Source: Prochlorococcus marinus XMU1419 (lineage in GTDB: Bacteria > Cyanobacteriota > Cyanobacteriia > PCC-6307 > Cyanobiaceae). Taken from it: 64,000 nt of DNA. Within the stretch, counting starts at the first letter, position 1, and each line of letters starts with the position of its first letter. Of this stretch, positions 44,617 through 53,173 are shown piece by piece. Position numbers and translations under genes: made by a program. The stretch covers positions 1 to 64,000 of the forward strand of contig NZ_JAAORO010000002.1 of assembly GCF_017695955.1 (NCBI RefSeq). The letters run 5' to 3'. The notes under the pieces were generated by a model that saw only the letters and a program-made list of their open reading frames with translations, made no database searches and was not told the DNA's origin.

Positions 44617-44709
44617 ATGAAACCGTTAAATTCATTTAAAAAGTGGTTATTAAATATTCTTGTGCCATACATTGAGGGCACCAACAAGAAGAAAGAGGAT
44701 AAAAAATGA
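44617..44709 (+). CDS. Small basic peptide, 30 residues
   Basis: ATG 44617, TGA 44707-44709 overlapping the next ATG as ATGA. A short hydrophobic stretch (WLLNILVPYI) and a lysine-rich tail. The overlap with the next gene is the main support. Confidence 0.4.
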   Translation: MKPLNSFKKWLLNILVPYIEGTNKKKEDKK

Positions 44710-44843
44710 GTCTGATAAAGGTTGGAATTATTGTTGAAATTTTTTTGTTTGTGGGAGTTTTTTTATGGGTTAGGAAACTAACTAGTAATAAAGGTAGACA
44801 ACCATCATTATCAAAAAAAATAATTAAGAATCTCAAATTTTAG
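44706..44843 (+). CDS. Small single-pass membrane protein, 45 residues
   Basis: ATG 44706 within the stop of the preceding gene; GAAAGAGGA upstream could act as ribosome site. One helix (VGIIVEIFLFVGVFLWV) and a basic tail. Family not recognised. Confidence 0.5.
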   Translation: MSLIKVGIIVEIFLFVGVFLWVRKLTSNKGRQPSLSKKIIKNLKF

Positions 44844-44963
44844 AATTTTGATCAAAAAATAAGGAATCTTTATAAAGAGATTAAATTTATGGGGAATTTA
44901 TTTACTTTTTTCTCTCACTTTGTGTATGAAATCGGTTAGAACATCTATATCTTTCTTAAAAAT

Positions 44964-45317
44964 ATGGTTTCCTCCATTCAAGGTCTTGCTCCAATAACTA
45001 ATCCATTAAATAGTGTCTTAGTAGAAAAGAAACTAATAAATGTTGATCAAAAGTTTATTCAACTTGTTTCTCTGGCAGAAGGGTTACCTCGTACAGAAGT
45101 TATTGAAAGTGGTAGAAATTATTGGAGAGGTGTTTGTAGAAGCTTAATTTTTAGATTTCCAGATGACCTCGAAATTTTAAAGCTTGATGTTAGAAGTTAT
45201 GTAGATAGATCAAAAGGAATTATTCAGATAAGATCTGCAGCAAGATTAGGTCAATCTGATTTAGGAGTTAATCTCAGAAGAGTGGAATACTTGTTTAATC
45301 AATTAGAGAAATTTTAA
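44964..45317 (+). CDS. DUF1499-family protein
   Basis: 117 residues, ATG 44964. The C-terminal half has the DUF1499 hallmark: FRFPDDLEI, VDRSKGIIQIRSAARLGQSD, LGVNLRRVEYL. No signal peptide or membrane segment. Function of the family unknown. Confidence 0.8.
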   Translation: MVSSIQGLAPITNPLNSVLVEKKLINVDQKFIQLVSLAEGLPRTEVIESGRNYWRGVCRSLIFRFPDDLEILKLDVRSYVDRSKGIIQIRSAARLGQSDLGVNLRRVEYLFNQLEKF

Positions 45318-45394
45318 TTAATCTATTTTTTATAAATTTAAGGTTCTTTTTACTAAATAGTTGTGCTTTAATTCATAAGAATATTTGAATTGCC

Positions 45395-45526
45395 ATGGTG
45401 AAGATAATCTTAGTTGGAATTATTGTCGCGCTTGTATATTCTCAACCTGACCTTCGTCTTACAGTCGCGGATTGGTTAAAAGCAGCTTCTGATTTTCTTA
45501 TTGAATCAGTACAAGTAAAACCTTAA
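45395..45526 (+). CDS. Small membrane peptide, 43 residues
   Basis: ATG 45395, TAA 45524-45526. A hydrophobic N terminus (VKIILVGIIVALVYS) and an amphipathic C-terminal helix (LTVADWLKAASDFLIESV). Base composition is less AT-rich than flanks. Family not recognised. Confidence 0.55.
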   Translation: MVKIILVGIIVALVYSQPDLRLTVADWLKAASDFLIESVQVKP

Positions 45527-45709
45527 ATTAACTTTTTATGAAACATTAAATAAGACCTGAGACAGTAATCATTTGTTTAATGCAAACAGCTACAAAAATA
45601 AATATTATTATCCTGCTTAATACGTATTTCACTTAAACAAATAAATAGTTTTAGGAACATAATAGAAAATTTTTTTGAAATTTTTGAATAGTTAACGATA
45701 ATAAGGGAT

Positions 45710-46765
45710 ATGAAGCTTAGATTATTTGAGTTCTATTTTATAAAAGACTATTTAAGGCCTTGGTTTGGTCTTATTTATTCTTTATTCTTTCTGTTTTTTT
45801 TAGGTGCAATTGGCTATCGAATAACAGAAGGATGGGAATGGAGTGATTGCTTATGGATGGTTCTGATCACAATAACCACTATTGGTTTTGGAGAAGTTCA
45901 ACCTTTAAGCCCTGAAGGCAGGATCGTAACTGTTTTAGTAATCGTAGGCGGATTGATCTTTATTCAATTTACCTTTCAAAAAGCTGTTAGATTATTCGAA
46001 TCCGGCTATTTTCAAAGAGTAAACGAATTACGTTTTAAAAGAATTCTTAGAAAAATGGAAAATCATGTAATTTTGTGCGGATATGGGAGGGTAGGACAGG
46101 AAATATCAAACCAAATCAAAACGCAAAATATTCCAATTATTGTTGTAGAAAGCGATGAAGATAGAAAAAAGATTGCTGAAGAAAATGGTTTAGAAGTGCT
46201 TTGTGCTGATGCAACTCTTGACGAGACCTTAAAACTTGCAGGATTAGAAAAATGCAAAAGTTTGGTTGTTACTTTGCCCAATGATGCTGCTAATTTATAT
46301 GTGGTTTTAAGCGCTAAAGGGATAAGAAGTTCTATAAGAGTAATTGCAAGAGCTGGAACTGAAGAAGCTGCAAGTAAGTTGAGATTAGCTGGAGCAAGTA
46401 TAGTAGTAAGTCCTTATATCGCAGCAGGAAGAGCAATGGCCTCAATGGCCTTAAGACCTATTGCTATTGACTTTCTTGATCTGCTTGCAGGAAGTGAATG
46501 TGAAATTGAAGAATTTGAATTAAGTAATGATATTAGTCTTTTTGAAACAGCAGAGAAAAGATCACTTTCTGAACTTGGAATAGGTAAAAAGAGTGGGGCA
46601 AAAATTTTAGCTATTAAAGAAAATGAAAAATTGTTCACTAATCCAGGAGGGAACTTTATACTTCAACCGGGTCAGGTTTTAATAGCATTTGGTAGTAAAG
46701 AACAACTAAATATTTTGAACGGACTACTAGGAAATCTAGTTGTAGCAGTGGAGTTATTAAAATAG
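45710..46765 (+). CDS. Potassium channel with RCK (TrkA-N/TrkA-C) domains
   Basis: 351 residues. Two membrane helices flank a pore loop (about 40-60) whose selectivity filter reads TIGFGE in place of the common TVGYGD. The RCK_N Rossmann domain has VILCGYGRVGQEI near residue 118 and VVESD at the end of beta-2; an RCK_C domain ends the protein. It is an inner-membrane K+ channel, possibly gated by a nucleotide or Ca2+. AAGGGA precedes the ATG. Confidence 0.9.
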   Translation: MKLRLFEFYFIKDYLRPWFGLIYSLFFLFFLGAIGYRITEGWEWSDCLWMVLITITTIGFGEVQPLSPEGRIVTVLVIVGGLIFIQFTFQKAVRLFESGYFQRVNELRFKRILRKMENHVILCGYGRVGQEISNQIKTQNIPIIVVESDEDRKKIAEENGLEVLCADATLDETLKLAGLEKCKSLVVTLPNDAANLYVVLSAKGIRSSIRVIARAGTEEAASKLRLAGASIVVSPYIAAGRAMASMALRPIAIDFLDLLAGSECEIEEFELSNDISLFETAEKRSLSELGIGKKSGAKILAIKENEKLFTNPGGNFILQPGQVLIAFGSKEQLNILNGLLGNLVVAVELLK

Positions 46766-46819
46766 CTAGATTGAGATTCAGAATTAATTGCTAAATTAAT
46801 TGTGGGCCAAATAAATCAA

Positions 46820-47173
46820 ATGAAAATATTTAAATTTCTATTCGTAATTCCTGTAATAACTTTAATAATTATTTTTCAAACCTCTTTGCATAATAGATAT
46901 TTAATGGCTTCCGATATTAGAGATGGAGAAACAATTTTTAGAAATGTTTGTGCAGGATGCCATGTAAGAGGTGGATCAGTCGTTCTAAAAGGATCTAAAT
47001 CATTAAAACTTTCCGACCTTGAAAAAAGAGGAATAGCTGATGTAAGTTCAATAACAAAAATTGCTAATGATGGTATTGGTTTTATGAAAGGTTATAAAAA
47101 TAAATTGAAGGATGGAGAGGATAAGGTTCTTGCACAATGGATTATTCAAAATGCAGAAAAGGGTTGGGAGTAG
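46820..47173 (+). CDS. Cytochrome c6-like protein
   Basis: Soluble electron carrier of the lumen or periplasm. From ATG 46820 it is 117 residues: a hydrophobic export signal ending near LMAS, then DGETIFRNVCAGCHVRGG with the CxxCH haem site, and GFMKGYKNKL where the axial Met is expected. The closing AQWIIQNAEKGW matches cytochrome c6. A GTG six codons upstream (46802) is less likely. The Met context MKGY differs from the usual MPAF. Confidence 0.82.
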   Translation: MKIFKFLFVIPVITLIIIFQTSLHNRYLMASDIRDGETIFRNVCAGCHVRGGSVVLKGSKSLKLSDLEKRGIADVSSITKIANDGIGFMKGYKNKLKDGEDKVLAQWIIQNAEKGWE

Positions 47174-47184
47174 ATAAAAAGTTT

Positions 47185-47229
47185 GCTTCTTTAATATGTT
47201 TGTATGAGGAAAACTAAAGAAGCATTTTT
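47185..47229 (+). terminator. Terminator after the cytochrome gene
   Basis: GCTTCTTTA (47185-47193) pairs with TAAAGAAGC (47215-47223), followed by a T-rich tail. Confidence 0.7.
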
Positions 47230-47366
47230 ATATTAAATAAACAGGTTTAAGGACAAATTAAAAAGCTAATAAGATCAAATAAAAATAAGCATTAATTGTA
47301 AAGTAAATATGAAATAATTACATCAAATAAATTTGATTATATAAAATTAATTTGTTGGGTTTTCAA

Positions 47367-48095
47367 ATGACTATTAAAGATCATAAAAGTCTGCAGGGCT
47401 CAAAAATTCTTCTTGTAGAGGATGATAAGAGTATTAGGCTGACAGTAAGTGAATCATTGAAAGGCGAAGGTTTTCAAGTGTTAACTTTTAAAGATGGTTT
47501 AAGTGCCTCAGATTTTATTGGCGATAATAATAGAAATGATATAGACCTTATAATTCTTGACTTGATGTTGCCAGGTCTTAATGGATTAGAGTTATGCAGA
47601 AAAATAAGAAATGAAGAAAATTATACACCTATATTAATTTTAAGTGCTAAAGATAATGAATCAGACCGGGTTCTTGGATTAGAGGTTGGTGCTGATGATT
47701 ATTTAACAAAACCTTTTGGTTTAAATGAATTAATTGCCAGATCAAGAGCCTTAATAAGAAGATCTAATCGTAATAAAAAAAGTTTAGAAAACTCAAAAAC
47801 CGTCATAGAGTTTAATCATATAAAAATGTTTCTGGAAGAATGTAGGGTAACTTCTTTCGATAGAGAAATAACATTATCTCCAAAAGAATTTAAATTATTA
47901 GAATTATTTATGAAAAATCCTAAAAGGGTATGGTCAAGAGATTTAATACTTGAAAAAATATGGGAAATTGATTTTATCGGTGATACTAAAACTGTAGATG
48001 TTCATGTTAGGTGGCTCAGAGAGAAATTAGAAGAAGATCCCTCATCTCCAAAGTTTCTTAAAACTGTTAGAGGCTTTGGATATAAGTTTGGATGA
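47367..48095 (+). CDS. phoB: Phosphate regulon response regulator PhoB
   Basis: OmpR-family regulator. Receiver: LLVEDDKSI, phospho-Asp in IILDLMLPG, and TKPFG with the conserved Lys. The C-terminal winged-helix DNA-binding domain has LSPKEFKLLELF and TVDVHVRWLREKL. Start is ATG 47367 (242 residues); a TTG five codons upstream is possible. The identification as PhoB rather than another OmpR regulator rests on its neighbours: a sensor kinase in ATGA overlap and the porin-pstS genes. A possible Pho-box-like sequence lies near 47243-47261. Confidence 0.88.
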   Translation: MTIKDHKSLQGSKILLVEDDKSIRLTVSESLKGEGFQVLTFKDGLSASDFIGDNNRNDIDLIILDLMLPGLNGLELCRKIRNEENYTPILILSAKDNESDRVLGLEVGADDYLTKPFGLNELIARSRALIRRSNRNKKSLENSKTVIEFNHIKMFLEECRVTSFDREITLSPKEFKLLELFMKNPKRVWSRDLILEKIWEIDFIGDTKTVDVHVRWLREKLEEDPSSPKFLKTVRGFGYKFG

Positions 48096-49237
48096 AAATG
48101 AAAACGCTACAAGAGGTATTAACTTTCTTTTATGAGAAATGGAAAACCAAGGTTAAAGGATTTTCAAAAAATAATAAAAATATTGAATTAACTAAGAACC
48201 AACAAATTTTTGATTTTCCATTTGATAAAGTTAAACCACAGCAAATTTTATCTTGGTTAGATTATTCATCTCAAGGATGGATGATTTTGTCATCTGATCT
48301 AACAATAAAATTTATCAATCAGAAAGGTTTATCTCTCATTAAGTTTATTAAATATAAAGATGTTATTGGAAAAGCAATTAATGATATTAATGAGCTCGAA
48401 GTACTAAGAAATAAGATTTTATATTCAAGAAAAAAAGATTTCCCAATCAGCCTAGATTGCATTATTTCGGGGGAACCCATTTCTGTAAATATTGTTAGAG
48501 CAAGGAAAAAAAATTATTTAATATTGTTGGAGAGTAAATTATCAATTGAATCCATAAAAAAAAGACAGAATCAATTAATCAATGATGTGTCTCATGAACT
48601 GAAAACACCTCTTACATCTCTTATTTTGATAGGCGAAAGACTGGAGGCAGTAGTATCAAAGAAAGATAGATATCTTGTTAAAAGACTTAAGAAAGAATCT
48701 AAAAGATTAAGAAAAATGGTCGAAGAAACTTTAGAACTTTCTAAGCTAGAAAGTAACGACGCTTTTCAAGAAAATAAAAAAGTATCTATTTCAGATTTAG
48801 TTATGGAATCTTGGCAAACCATAAAACCACTTGCAGAAAAAAAAGATGTAAAATTAAATTTACTGATACCAACAAAATATTTTATATCTGGTGATATTGA
48901 AAATTTAAAAAGAGCTTTTATAAATATTTTGGACAATGCTATTCGTTATTCCCCAGATAATGAAGAAATTCAAATTGAAATTTTTAAAAGAGATAGCTCT
49001 GTTGTTATAAGAGTTAGAGATAAAGGTATTGGATTAGAAGAAAATGAATTTAATGATATTTTCTCTCGTTTTTATAGAGGTGATCCATCAAGGACAAAAT
49101 TCAAGAAAAGTGGTAGTGGTTTAGGTCTTTCAATAACAAAAAAAATAATCAATAACAATAAAGGTTTTATAAAGGCTTTTAATCATAAAGAAGGCGGAGC
49201 GATCATAGAGACTATCTTTAAACTCACTAATGAGTAA
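48092..49237 (+). CDS. phoR: Phosphate sensor histidine kinase PhoR
   Basis: 381 residues. A PAS-like region lies at about 50-140. The H box is NDVSHELKTPLTSL, with the phospho-His near residue 168. The N box is NILDNAIRYSP, and the G boxes are GIGLEE and SGSGLGLSITKKI. No membrane helix is evident, so it is probably cytoplasmic, as reported for other short PhoR proteins of picocyanobacteria. ATG overlaps the phoB TGA. Acts with PhoB in phosphate starvation. Confidence 0.88.
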   Translation: MKMKTLQEVLTFFYEKWKTKVKGFSKNNKNIELTKNQQIFDFPFDKVKPQQILSWLDYSSQGWMILSSDLTIKFINQKGLSLIKFIKYKDVIGKAINDINELEVLRNKILYSRKKDFPISLDCIISGEPISVNIVRARKKNYLILLESKLSIESIKKRQNQLINDVSHELKTPLTSLILIGERLEAVVSKKDRYLVKRLKKESKRLRKMVEETLELSKLESNDAFQENKKVSISDLVMESWQTIKPLAEKKDVKLNLLIPTKYFISGDIENLKRAFINILDNAIRYSPDNEEIQIEIFKRDSSVVIRVRDKGIGLEENEFNDIFSRFYRGDPSRTKFKKSGSGLGLSITKKIINNNKGFIKAFNHKEGGAIIETIFKLTNE

Positions 49238-49283
49238 TCTTTAAGATTTTTTAGTTTGAATAATCAAATTAAAGTAATATGAA

Positions 49284-49312
49284 ACAAAAAAAGGCTCCAA
49301 AATTGGAGCCTT
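49284..49312 (-). terminator. Terminator of the porin gene
   Basis: GGCTCC (49293-49298) and GGAGCC (49305-49310) with a run of seven T on the minus strand. It can also end phoR from the other side. Confidence 0.85.
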
Positions 49313-49357
49313 TAAATTTTTGATTAGAAAAACATTTATAAGTTTTCCCTGTAGGTT

Positions 49358-50539
49358 CTAGAACTTGAAGGTTGTGAGAACTCCCAAGCCGGTAGTGTCG
49401 CCATTGCCATTTCCAGCAACTTCAGCAACGTAAGCAAAAGGTTTAATGGTCATTGAATCATTAATTGGGTATTCATAACCAACCTCATAGGCCATTAGTT
49501 CGGCTGCATCATCTACTGTACGTCCGTTGGTTCCTATACCAATCTGGAATTCACCAGGCCCTAGATCTGTTGTGTATCCTAATAACCATTGAGTAGTATC
49601 ATTGTCTACTCCACCCTCAGGATTTCCGAATTCAAGACCTCCACTTAATGTACCTAATCCCTCCGGTGTCCAGTAGGCAGTTAACCCCCAGAGAGCAATG
49701 TTATTTGTAGCATCCTCCATGTTTCCATAGGCAACGGTAAAGCCATATTTATCAACTTCGTATCCAAAGGCAATACCAATACGGTCATCACTCTCCTGAG
49801 TGAAAGCACCTAAAGCGGTTTCTCCATCATCTGCTGAAGCACCAAAACCAACTGCCCAGCCATTATCAAATTCATAGCCAGCACTGAAAGAAATATCACC
49901 ACCCATATCTACAGAGCGTGTTGCTCCACAGTCTTCCATGTTGTCGACAATTGAAGAATATTTACAAGCATTTGGCCAGTTTTTAGAAGCATCCATTGAT
50001 TCTCCGAAAGATACTTCCCAACCACCAATAGGGAAGGTATAGTTTACATCTTCTATCTGCAGCGCATCCTGAGCTTCACCAAAATCTGTGATTCCAGAAA
50101 CAGTATTATTTCCGTTAGCACTTCCTGCGGCAAATTCAATGTTAAGTTTATCTTCACCAGTGAAACTAGTATTTAGGTCAACTTCGTAATGATAGTTGAA
50201 AGAAAGAGCTTCTTCTGTATCGTCTGCAGTATCAGCAGCACCAAGAAGGAATTCTACTTTACCTTTCATCGTAGTTGTTTCAGAGAAACTTCCAGCCTCT
50301 ATTGAATTTACACGAGCTTCAGGACCGTCAACTCCTCCTTTTAGGTTCGCAATATCTTCATTAAAATTATTAGTGAATGTTTTACTGTCAATTCTTGAAG
50401 ATTGTTTTTGACTATTAGAGTAGCTATCCATTTCTTCAATGTTGACAATTTCGGAAGCCTGAGCAGCAATTGGAACTGCAAAGCCAGATGCCAGAGAAAT
50501 TAAGGCAGGAGCAGTAATTAATTTTTGAAAAAGTTTCAT
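49358..50539 (-). CDS. Outer-membrane porin (PhoE/Som-like)
   Basis: 393 residues from ATG 50539, which has GAGG upstream; a longer GTG reading to 50551 is less likely. A signal peptide ends near AAQA. Next comes a coiled-coil-like region (NSIEAGSFSETTTMKGKVEF) and a barrel rich in Asp, Gly and aromatic residues ending in a C-terminal Phe (LTTFKF). Typical cyanobacterial porins carry an SLH domain near the N terminus; I do not see one here. Its position beside pstS and phoBR suggests a phosphate-regulated porin. Confidence 0.83.
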   Translation of the reverse strand: MKLFQKLITAPALISLASGFAVPIAAQASEIVNIEEMDSYSNSQKQSSRIDSKTFTNNFNEDIANLKGGVDGPEARVNSIEAGSFSETTTMKGKVEFLLGAADTADDTEEALSFNYHYEVDLNTSFTGEDKLNIEFAAGSANGNNTVSGITDFGEAQDALQIEDVNYTFPIGGWEVSFGESMDASKNWPNACKYSSIVDNMEDCGATRSVDMGGDISFSAGYEFDNGWAVGFGASADDGETALGAFTQESDDRIGIAFGYEVDKYGFTVAYGNMEDATNNIALWGLTAYWTPEGLGTLSGGLEFGNPEGGVDNDTTQWLLGYTTDLGPGEFQIGIGTNGRTVDDAAELMAYEVGYEYPINDSMTIKPFAYVAEVAGNGNGDTTGLGVLTTFKF

Positions 50540-50649
50540 GTTCCTCAACACGTAAAATTAGATACATGGATTTGTATCCAAAATTATTAAAACGTCTTAA
50601 AGTTAAGAAATGGGTAAGAAATAATGTAAAAAGGAGAATTTAAATAGAT

Positions 50650-50668
50650 CTTAAACTCTTCTTAAACT
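50650..50668 (+). promoter_or_regulatory. Candidate Pho box 1
   Basis: Two perfect 8-mers CTTAAACT (50650-50657 and 50661-50668) with a 3-bp spacer. This is the 8-3-8 direct-repeat layout of cyanobacterial Pho boxes (consensus near CTTAACCT). It lies between the porin (-) and pstS (+) genes, 111 bp from the porin start. Confidence 0.75.
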
Positions 50669-50782
50669 AAAAGGAAAATTATCTCCAAATTTCAAAATTT
50701 TTATCAATAAAAGTTAAAAATTAATCCAAGTTTATTTTTAAATATTTTTAAAACCATACGTAAAAGGCTCTAATCAAGATTT

Positions 50783-50801
50783 AGTTTAAGAGAGGATTAA
50801 G
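50783..50801 (-). promoter_or_regulatory. Candidate Pho box 2
   Basis: Read on the minus strand, CTTAATCC-TCT-CTTAAACT, again 8-3-8. On the plus strand it is AGTTTAAG (50783-50790) and GGATTAAG (50794-50801). It lies 95 bp before the pstS start. Confidence 0.65.
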
Positions 50802-50895
50802 AACTAATTAATTAATAGATAAGCTTTAAGTTAAAGAGTATTTGTTTTCAAATTAAATGCTATAAATATGAAGTCTATTATTTGATGTTTCAACA

Positions 50896-51870
50896 ATGAA
50901 ATTAGCTAAAAAAGCTTTTTTATTAGCTTCAACAATGACTCTGGTTGCTTCTTGTGGAACCTCAACTTCTTCTGTGAGGTTAAGTGGAGCTGGAGCATCT
51001 TTCCCTGCCAAAATTTATACTAGATGGTTTAAAGATTTATCAAATGATGGAGGTCCAAAAGTCAATTATCAAGCTGTTGGTTCTGGTTCTGGAAGAAAAG
51101 CATTTATTGATGAGACTGTAAACTTTGGTGCTTCTGACGATCCTATGAAAGATAAGGACATAGCAAAAGTTACTAGAGGTTTAGTTCAGATCCCTATGGT
51201 TGGTGGAACTATTGCTTTTGGATATAACTACGATTGCGATTTGAAACTTACCCAAGAACAAGCAGTTCAGGTAGCTATGGGTATGATAAAAGATTGGAAG
51301 GAAGTTGGTTGTGCACCTGGAAAATTGACTTGGACTCATCGTTCTGATGGATCAGGTACAACTAAAGCCTTTACAAACTCTATGGAAGCGTTTTCAAAAA
51401 CATGGACATTAGGCACTGGTAAGTCTGTAAAATGGCCGGCAGGCGTTGGAGCAAAAGGTAATTCTGGCGTAGCTGGAGTTATACAAAATACTCCTGGTGC
51501 AATTGGTTATGTTAACCAGTCTTATATAAAAGGTAATGTTAAGGCCGCTGCACTCCAAAATCTTTCTGGAGAATATTTAAAGCCTACAGTTGAAGCAGGA
51601 GCAAAAGCTCTTAATGGTATTACTTTAGATGAAAATCTTGCTGGTAAGAACCCTAATCCAACGGCAAAAGGAGCGTACCCTATCGCTTCATTGACATGGA
51701 TACTCGCCTATGAAGAAGGTAATGGTAGAAACACTAAAGCAATCAAAGAAGCCTTTAATACATTATTAAGTGATGAGTATCAAGACAAAGCTCCATCACT
51801 AGGATTTGTTCCTTTGAAAGGCGAAATTCTTGAGAAATCAAGAGCTGCAGTAAAAAGAATCGGTAAATAA
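50896..51870 (+). CDS. pstS: Phosphate-binding lipoprotein PstS
   Basis: 324 residues. A lipobox LVASC near residue 20 predicts a membrane-anchored lipoprotein. PstS motifs: LSGAGASFPAKIYTRWF, GSGSGRKAF, FGASDDPM, and THRSDGSGTTKAFTN. It delivers phosphate to PstCAB, encoded 5 kb away in the same direction. Regulation by PhoB is suggested by the Pho boxes upstream. Confidence 0.95.
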   Translation: MKLAKKAFLLASTMTLVASCGTSTSSVRLSGAGASFPAKIYTRWFKDLSNDGGPKVNYQAVGSGSGRKAFIDETVNFGASDDPMKDKDIAKVTRGLVQIPMVGGTIAFGYNYDCDLKLTQEQAVQVAMGMIKDWKEVGCAPGKLTWTHRSDGSGTTKAFTNSMEAFSKTWTLGTGKSVKWPAGVGAKGNSGVAGVIQNTPGAIGYVNQSYIKGNVKAAALQNLSGEYLKPTVEAGAKALNGITLDENLAGKNPNPTAKGAYPIASLTWILAYEEGNGRNTKAIKEAFNTLLSDEYQDKAPSLGFVPLKGEILEKSRAAVKRIGK

Positions 51871-51888
51871 ATCGTAAGACAAACATTT

Positions 51889-51917
51889 AAAAGGGGGAAT
51901 TTATTTCCTCCTTTTTT
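51889..51917 (+). terminator. Terminator of pstS
   Basis: AAAGGGGGAA pairs with TTTCCTCCTTT (one G-T pair) followed by T. It touches the end of the convergent chrA gene. Confidence 0.8.
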
Positions 51918-53143
51918 TATGCAAAAAAATATTTTGATAAACCTAATATTAAAGAAAAGAGAATAAGTATGTATGTTGGAACTAATTTTAAAAACGATAA
52001 TACTGTGGAGATTAAAACTATAAAAATAGAGCTAATTAAAAAGAATTTTGATGAAAAACTATCTTCAATTAAATTAAAGCCAGAGAAAATAACTGCTCCA
52101 GGAATTGTATTGATGACTCCTTCGATAAAGTAATTAATCGATTTAATTCTGTTTTTTATGAAGCCTTTCCCAAAAACAAAAATCAATAAAAAGCTTGGTA
52201 AAAAAATTGCAAAAGTTGATATAAATGAATACTTTAAAGCTTCATTTATTCCTCCGATCGTAAATCCAGCTTTGTATCCAATAAAACTTGTAGTTAATAA
52301 GACAGGACCAGGTGTTATCTGGCCAATCATTATCCCATCTATAAATTCATTATTTGTTAACCATCCTTGTGAGACAACATAATCACTCATTAGAGGAATG
52401 ATTACTAGTCCCCCTCCAAAAATAAAAAGTCCCGATTTGAAGAAGAAAACAAACAGATTAAGATAATTTATTAAAAACTTTGAGTTTAAAGAATCCTTCA
52501 AAAAATTATAGAATTTAAAAATATCTAAAAAGAGTGTACTACTCAAAAATGAGGTTGTTGAAAATATAGATAAAGGGATCAAGCTGTAAAAATTATCTTT
52601 GAATTTCCGTAATAATATATTTATCAATCCTGCAATAGTAAGAATTGTTATGAGTGGAAATTGAATACTATTATATTTGGCAAATATAAGTAGAAATAAT
52701 ATTGAGCTAGAGAATAATATTCGATCAAACTTTAATCTTTTTTTTAATAGAACTAAAGAGAATGAAAAAATAATTCCTGCAATAATAGGAGGATTGAAAT
52801 AAATTAAATCTGTTAAGAATTTTGATCCTGATCCAATTTGCCAAAAAATACTAAGAGCTAATACCGAAACGAATCCTGGGATAATGAAACATATACCGGA
52901 TACCAATCCACCAAAATATCCATTAATTTTAAGACCTATATATATTGCTAATTGAGTAGATATTGGACCTGGAAGTATTTGACATAATCCAATTCCTTTT
53001 TCAAAAGATTGATTTGAAATCAATTTTTTATTATTTATAAGTTCATCTTCGAATAAGGAAATATGAGCATACGGTCCTCCAAAACTTAAAATACCAATTT
53101 TTAGGAAAATTTTTACAAGTTCAATTAAGGATATTTTTGCCAT
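51917..53143 (-). CDS. chrA: ChrA-family (chromate) transporter
   Basis: 408 residues with about ten hydrophobic segments and two CHR domains. Domain 1: [35 protein letters not shown]. Domain 2: [35 protein letters not shown]. Efflux of chromate or another oxyanion; the true substrate in a phosphate cluster is unknown. In Prochlorococcus Pho clusters this gene recurs next to pstS, as I recall. Convergent with pstS; 30 bp after arsJ on the same strand. Confidence 0.88.
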   Translation of the reverse strand: MAKISLIELVKIFLKIGILSFGGPYAHISLFEDELINNKKLISNQSFEKGIGLCQILPGPISTQLAIYIGLKINGYFGGLVSGICFIIPGFVSVLALSIFWQIGSGSKFLTDLIYFNPPIIAGIIFSFSLVLLKKRLKFDRILFSSSILFLLIFAKYNSIQFPLITILTIAGLINILLRKFKDNFYSLIPLSIFSTTSFLSSTLFLDIFKFYNFLKDSLNSKFLINYLNLFVFFFKSGLFIFGGGLVIIPLMSDYVVSQGWLTNNEFIDGIMIGQITPGPVLLTTSFIGYKAGFTIGGINEALKYSFISTFAIFLPSFLLIFVFGKGFIKNRIKSINYFIEGVINTIPGAVIFSGFNLIEDSFSSKFFLISSIFIVLISTVLSFLKLVPTYILILFSLILGLSKYFFA

Positions 53144-53173
53144 TTAAATATTCTAATTTCAAAAAATTAGTTT

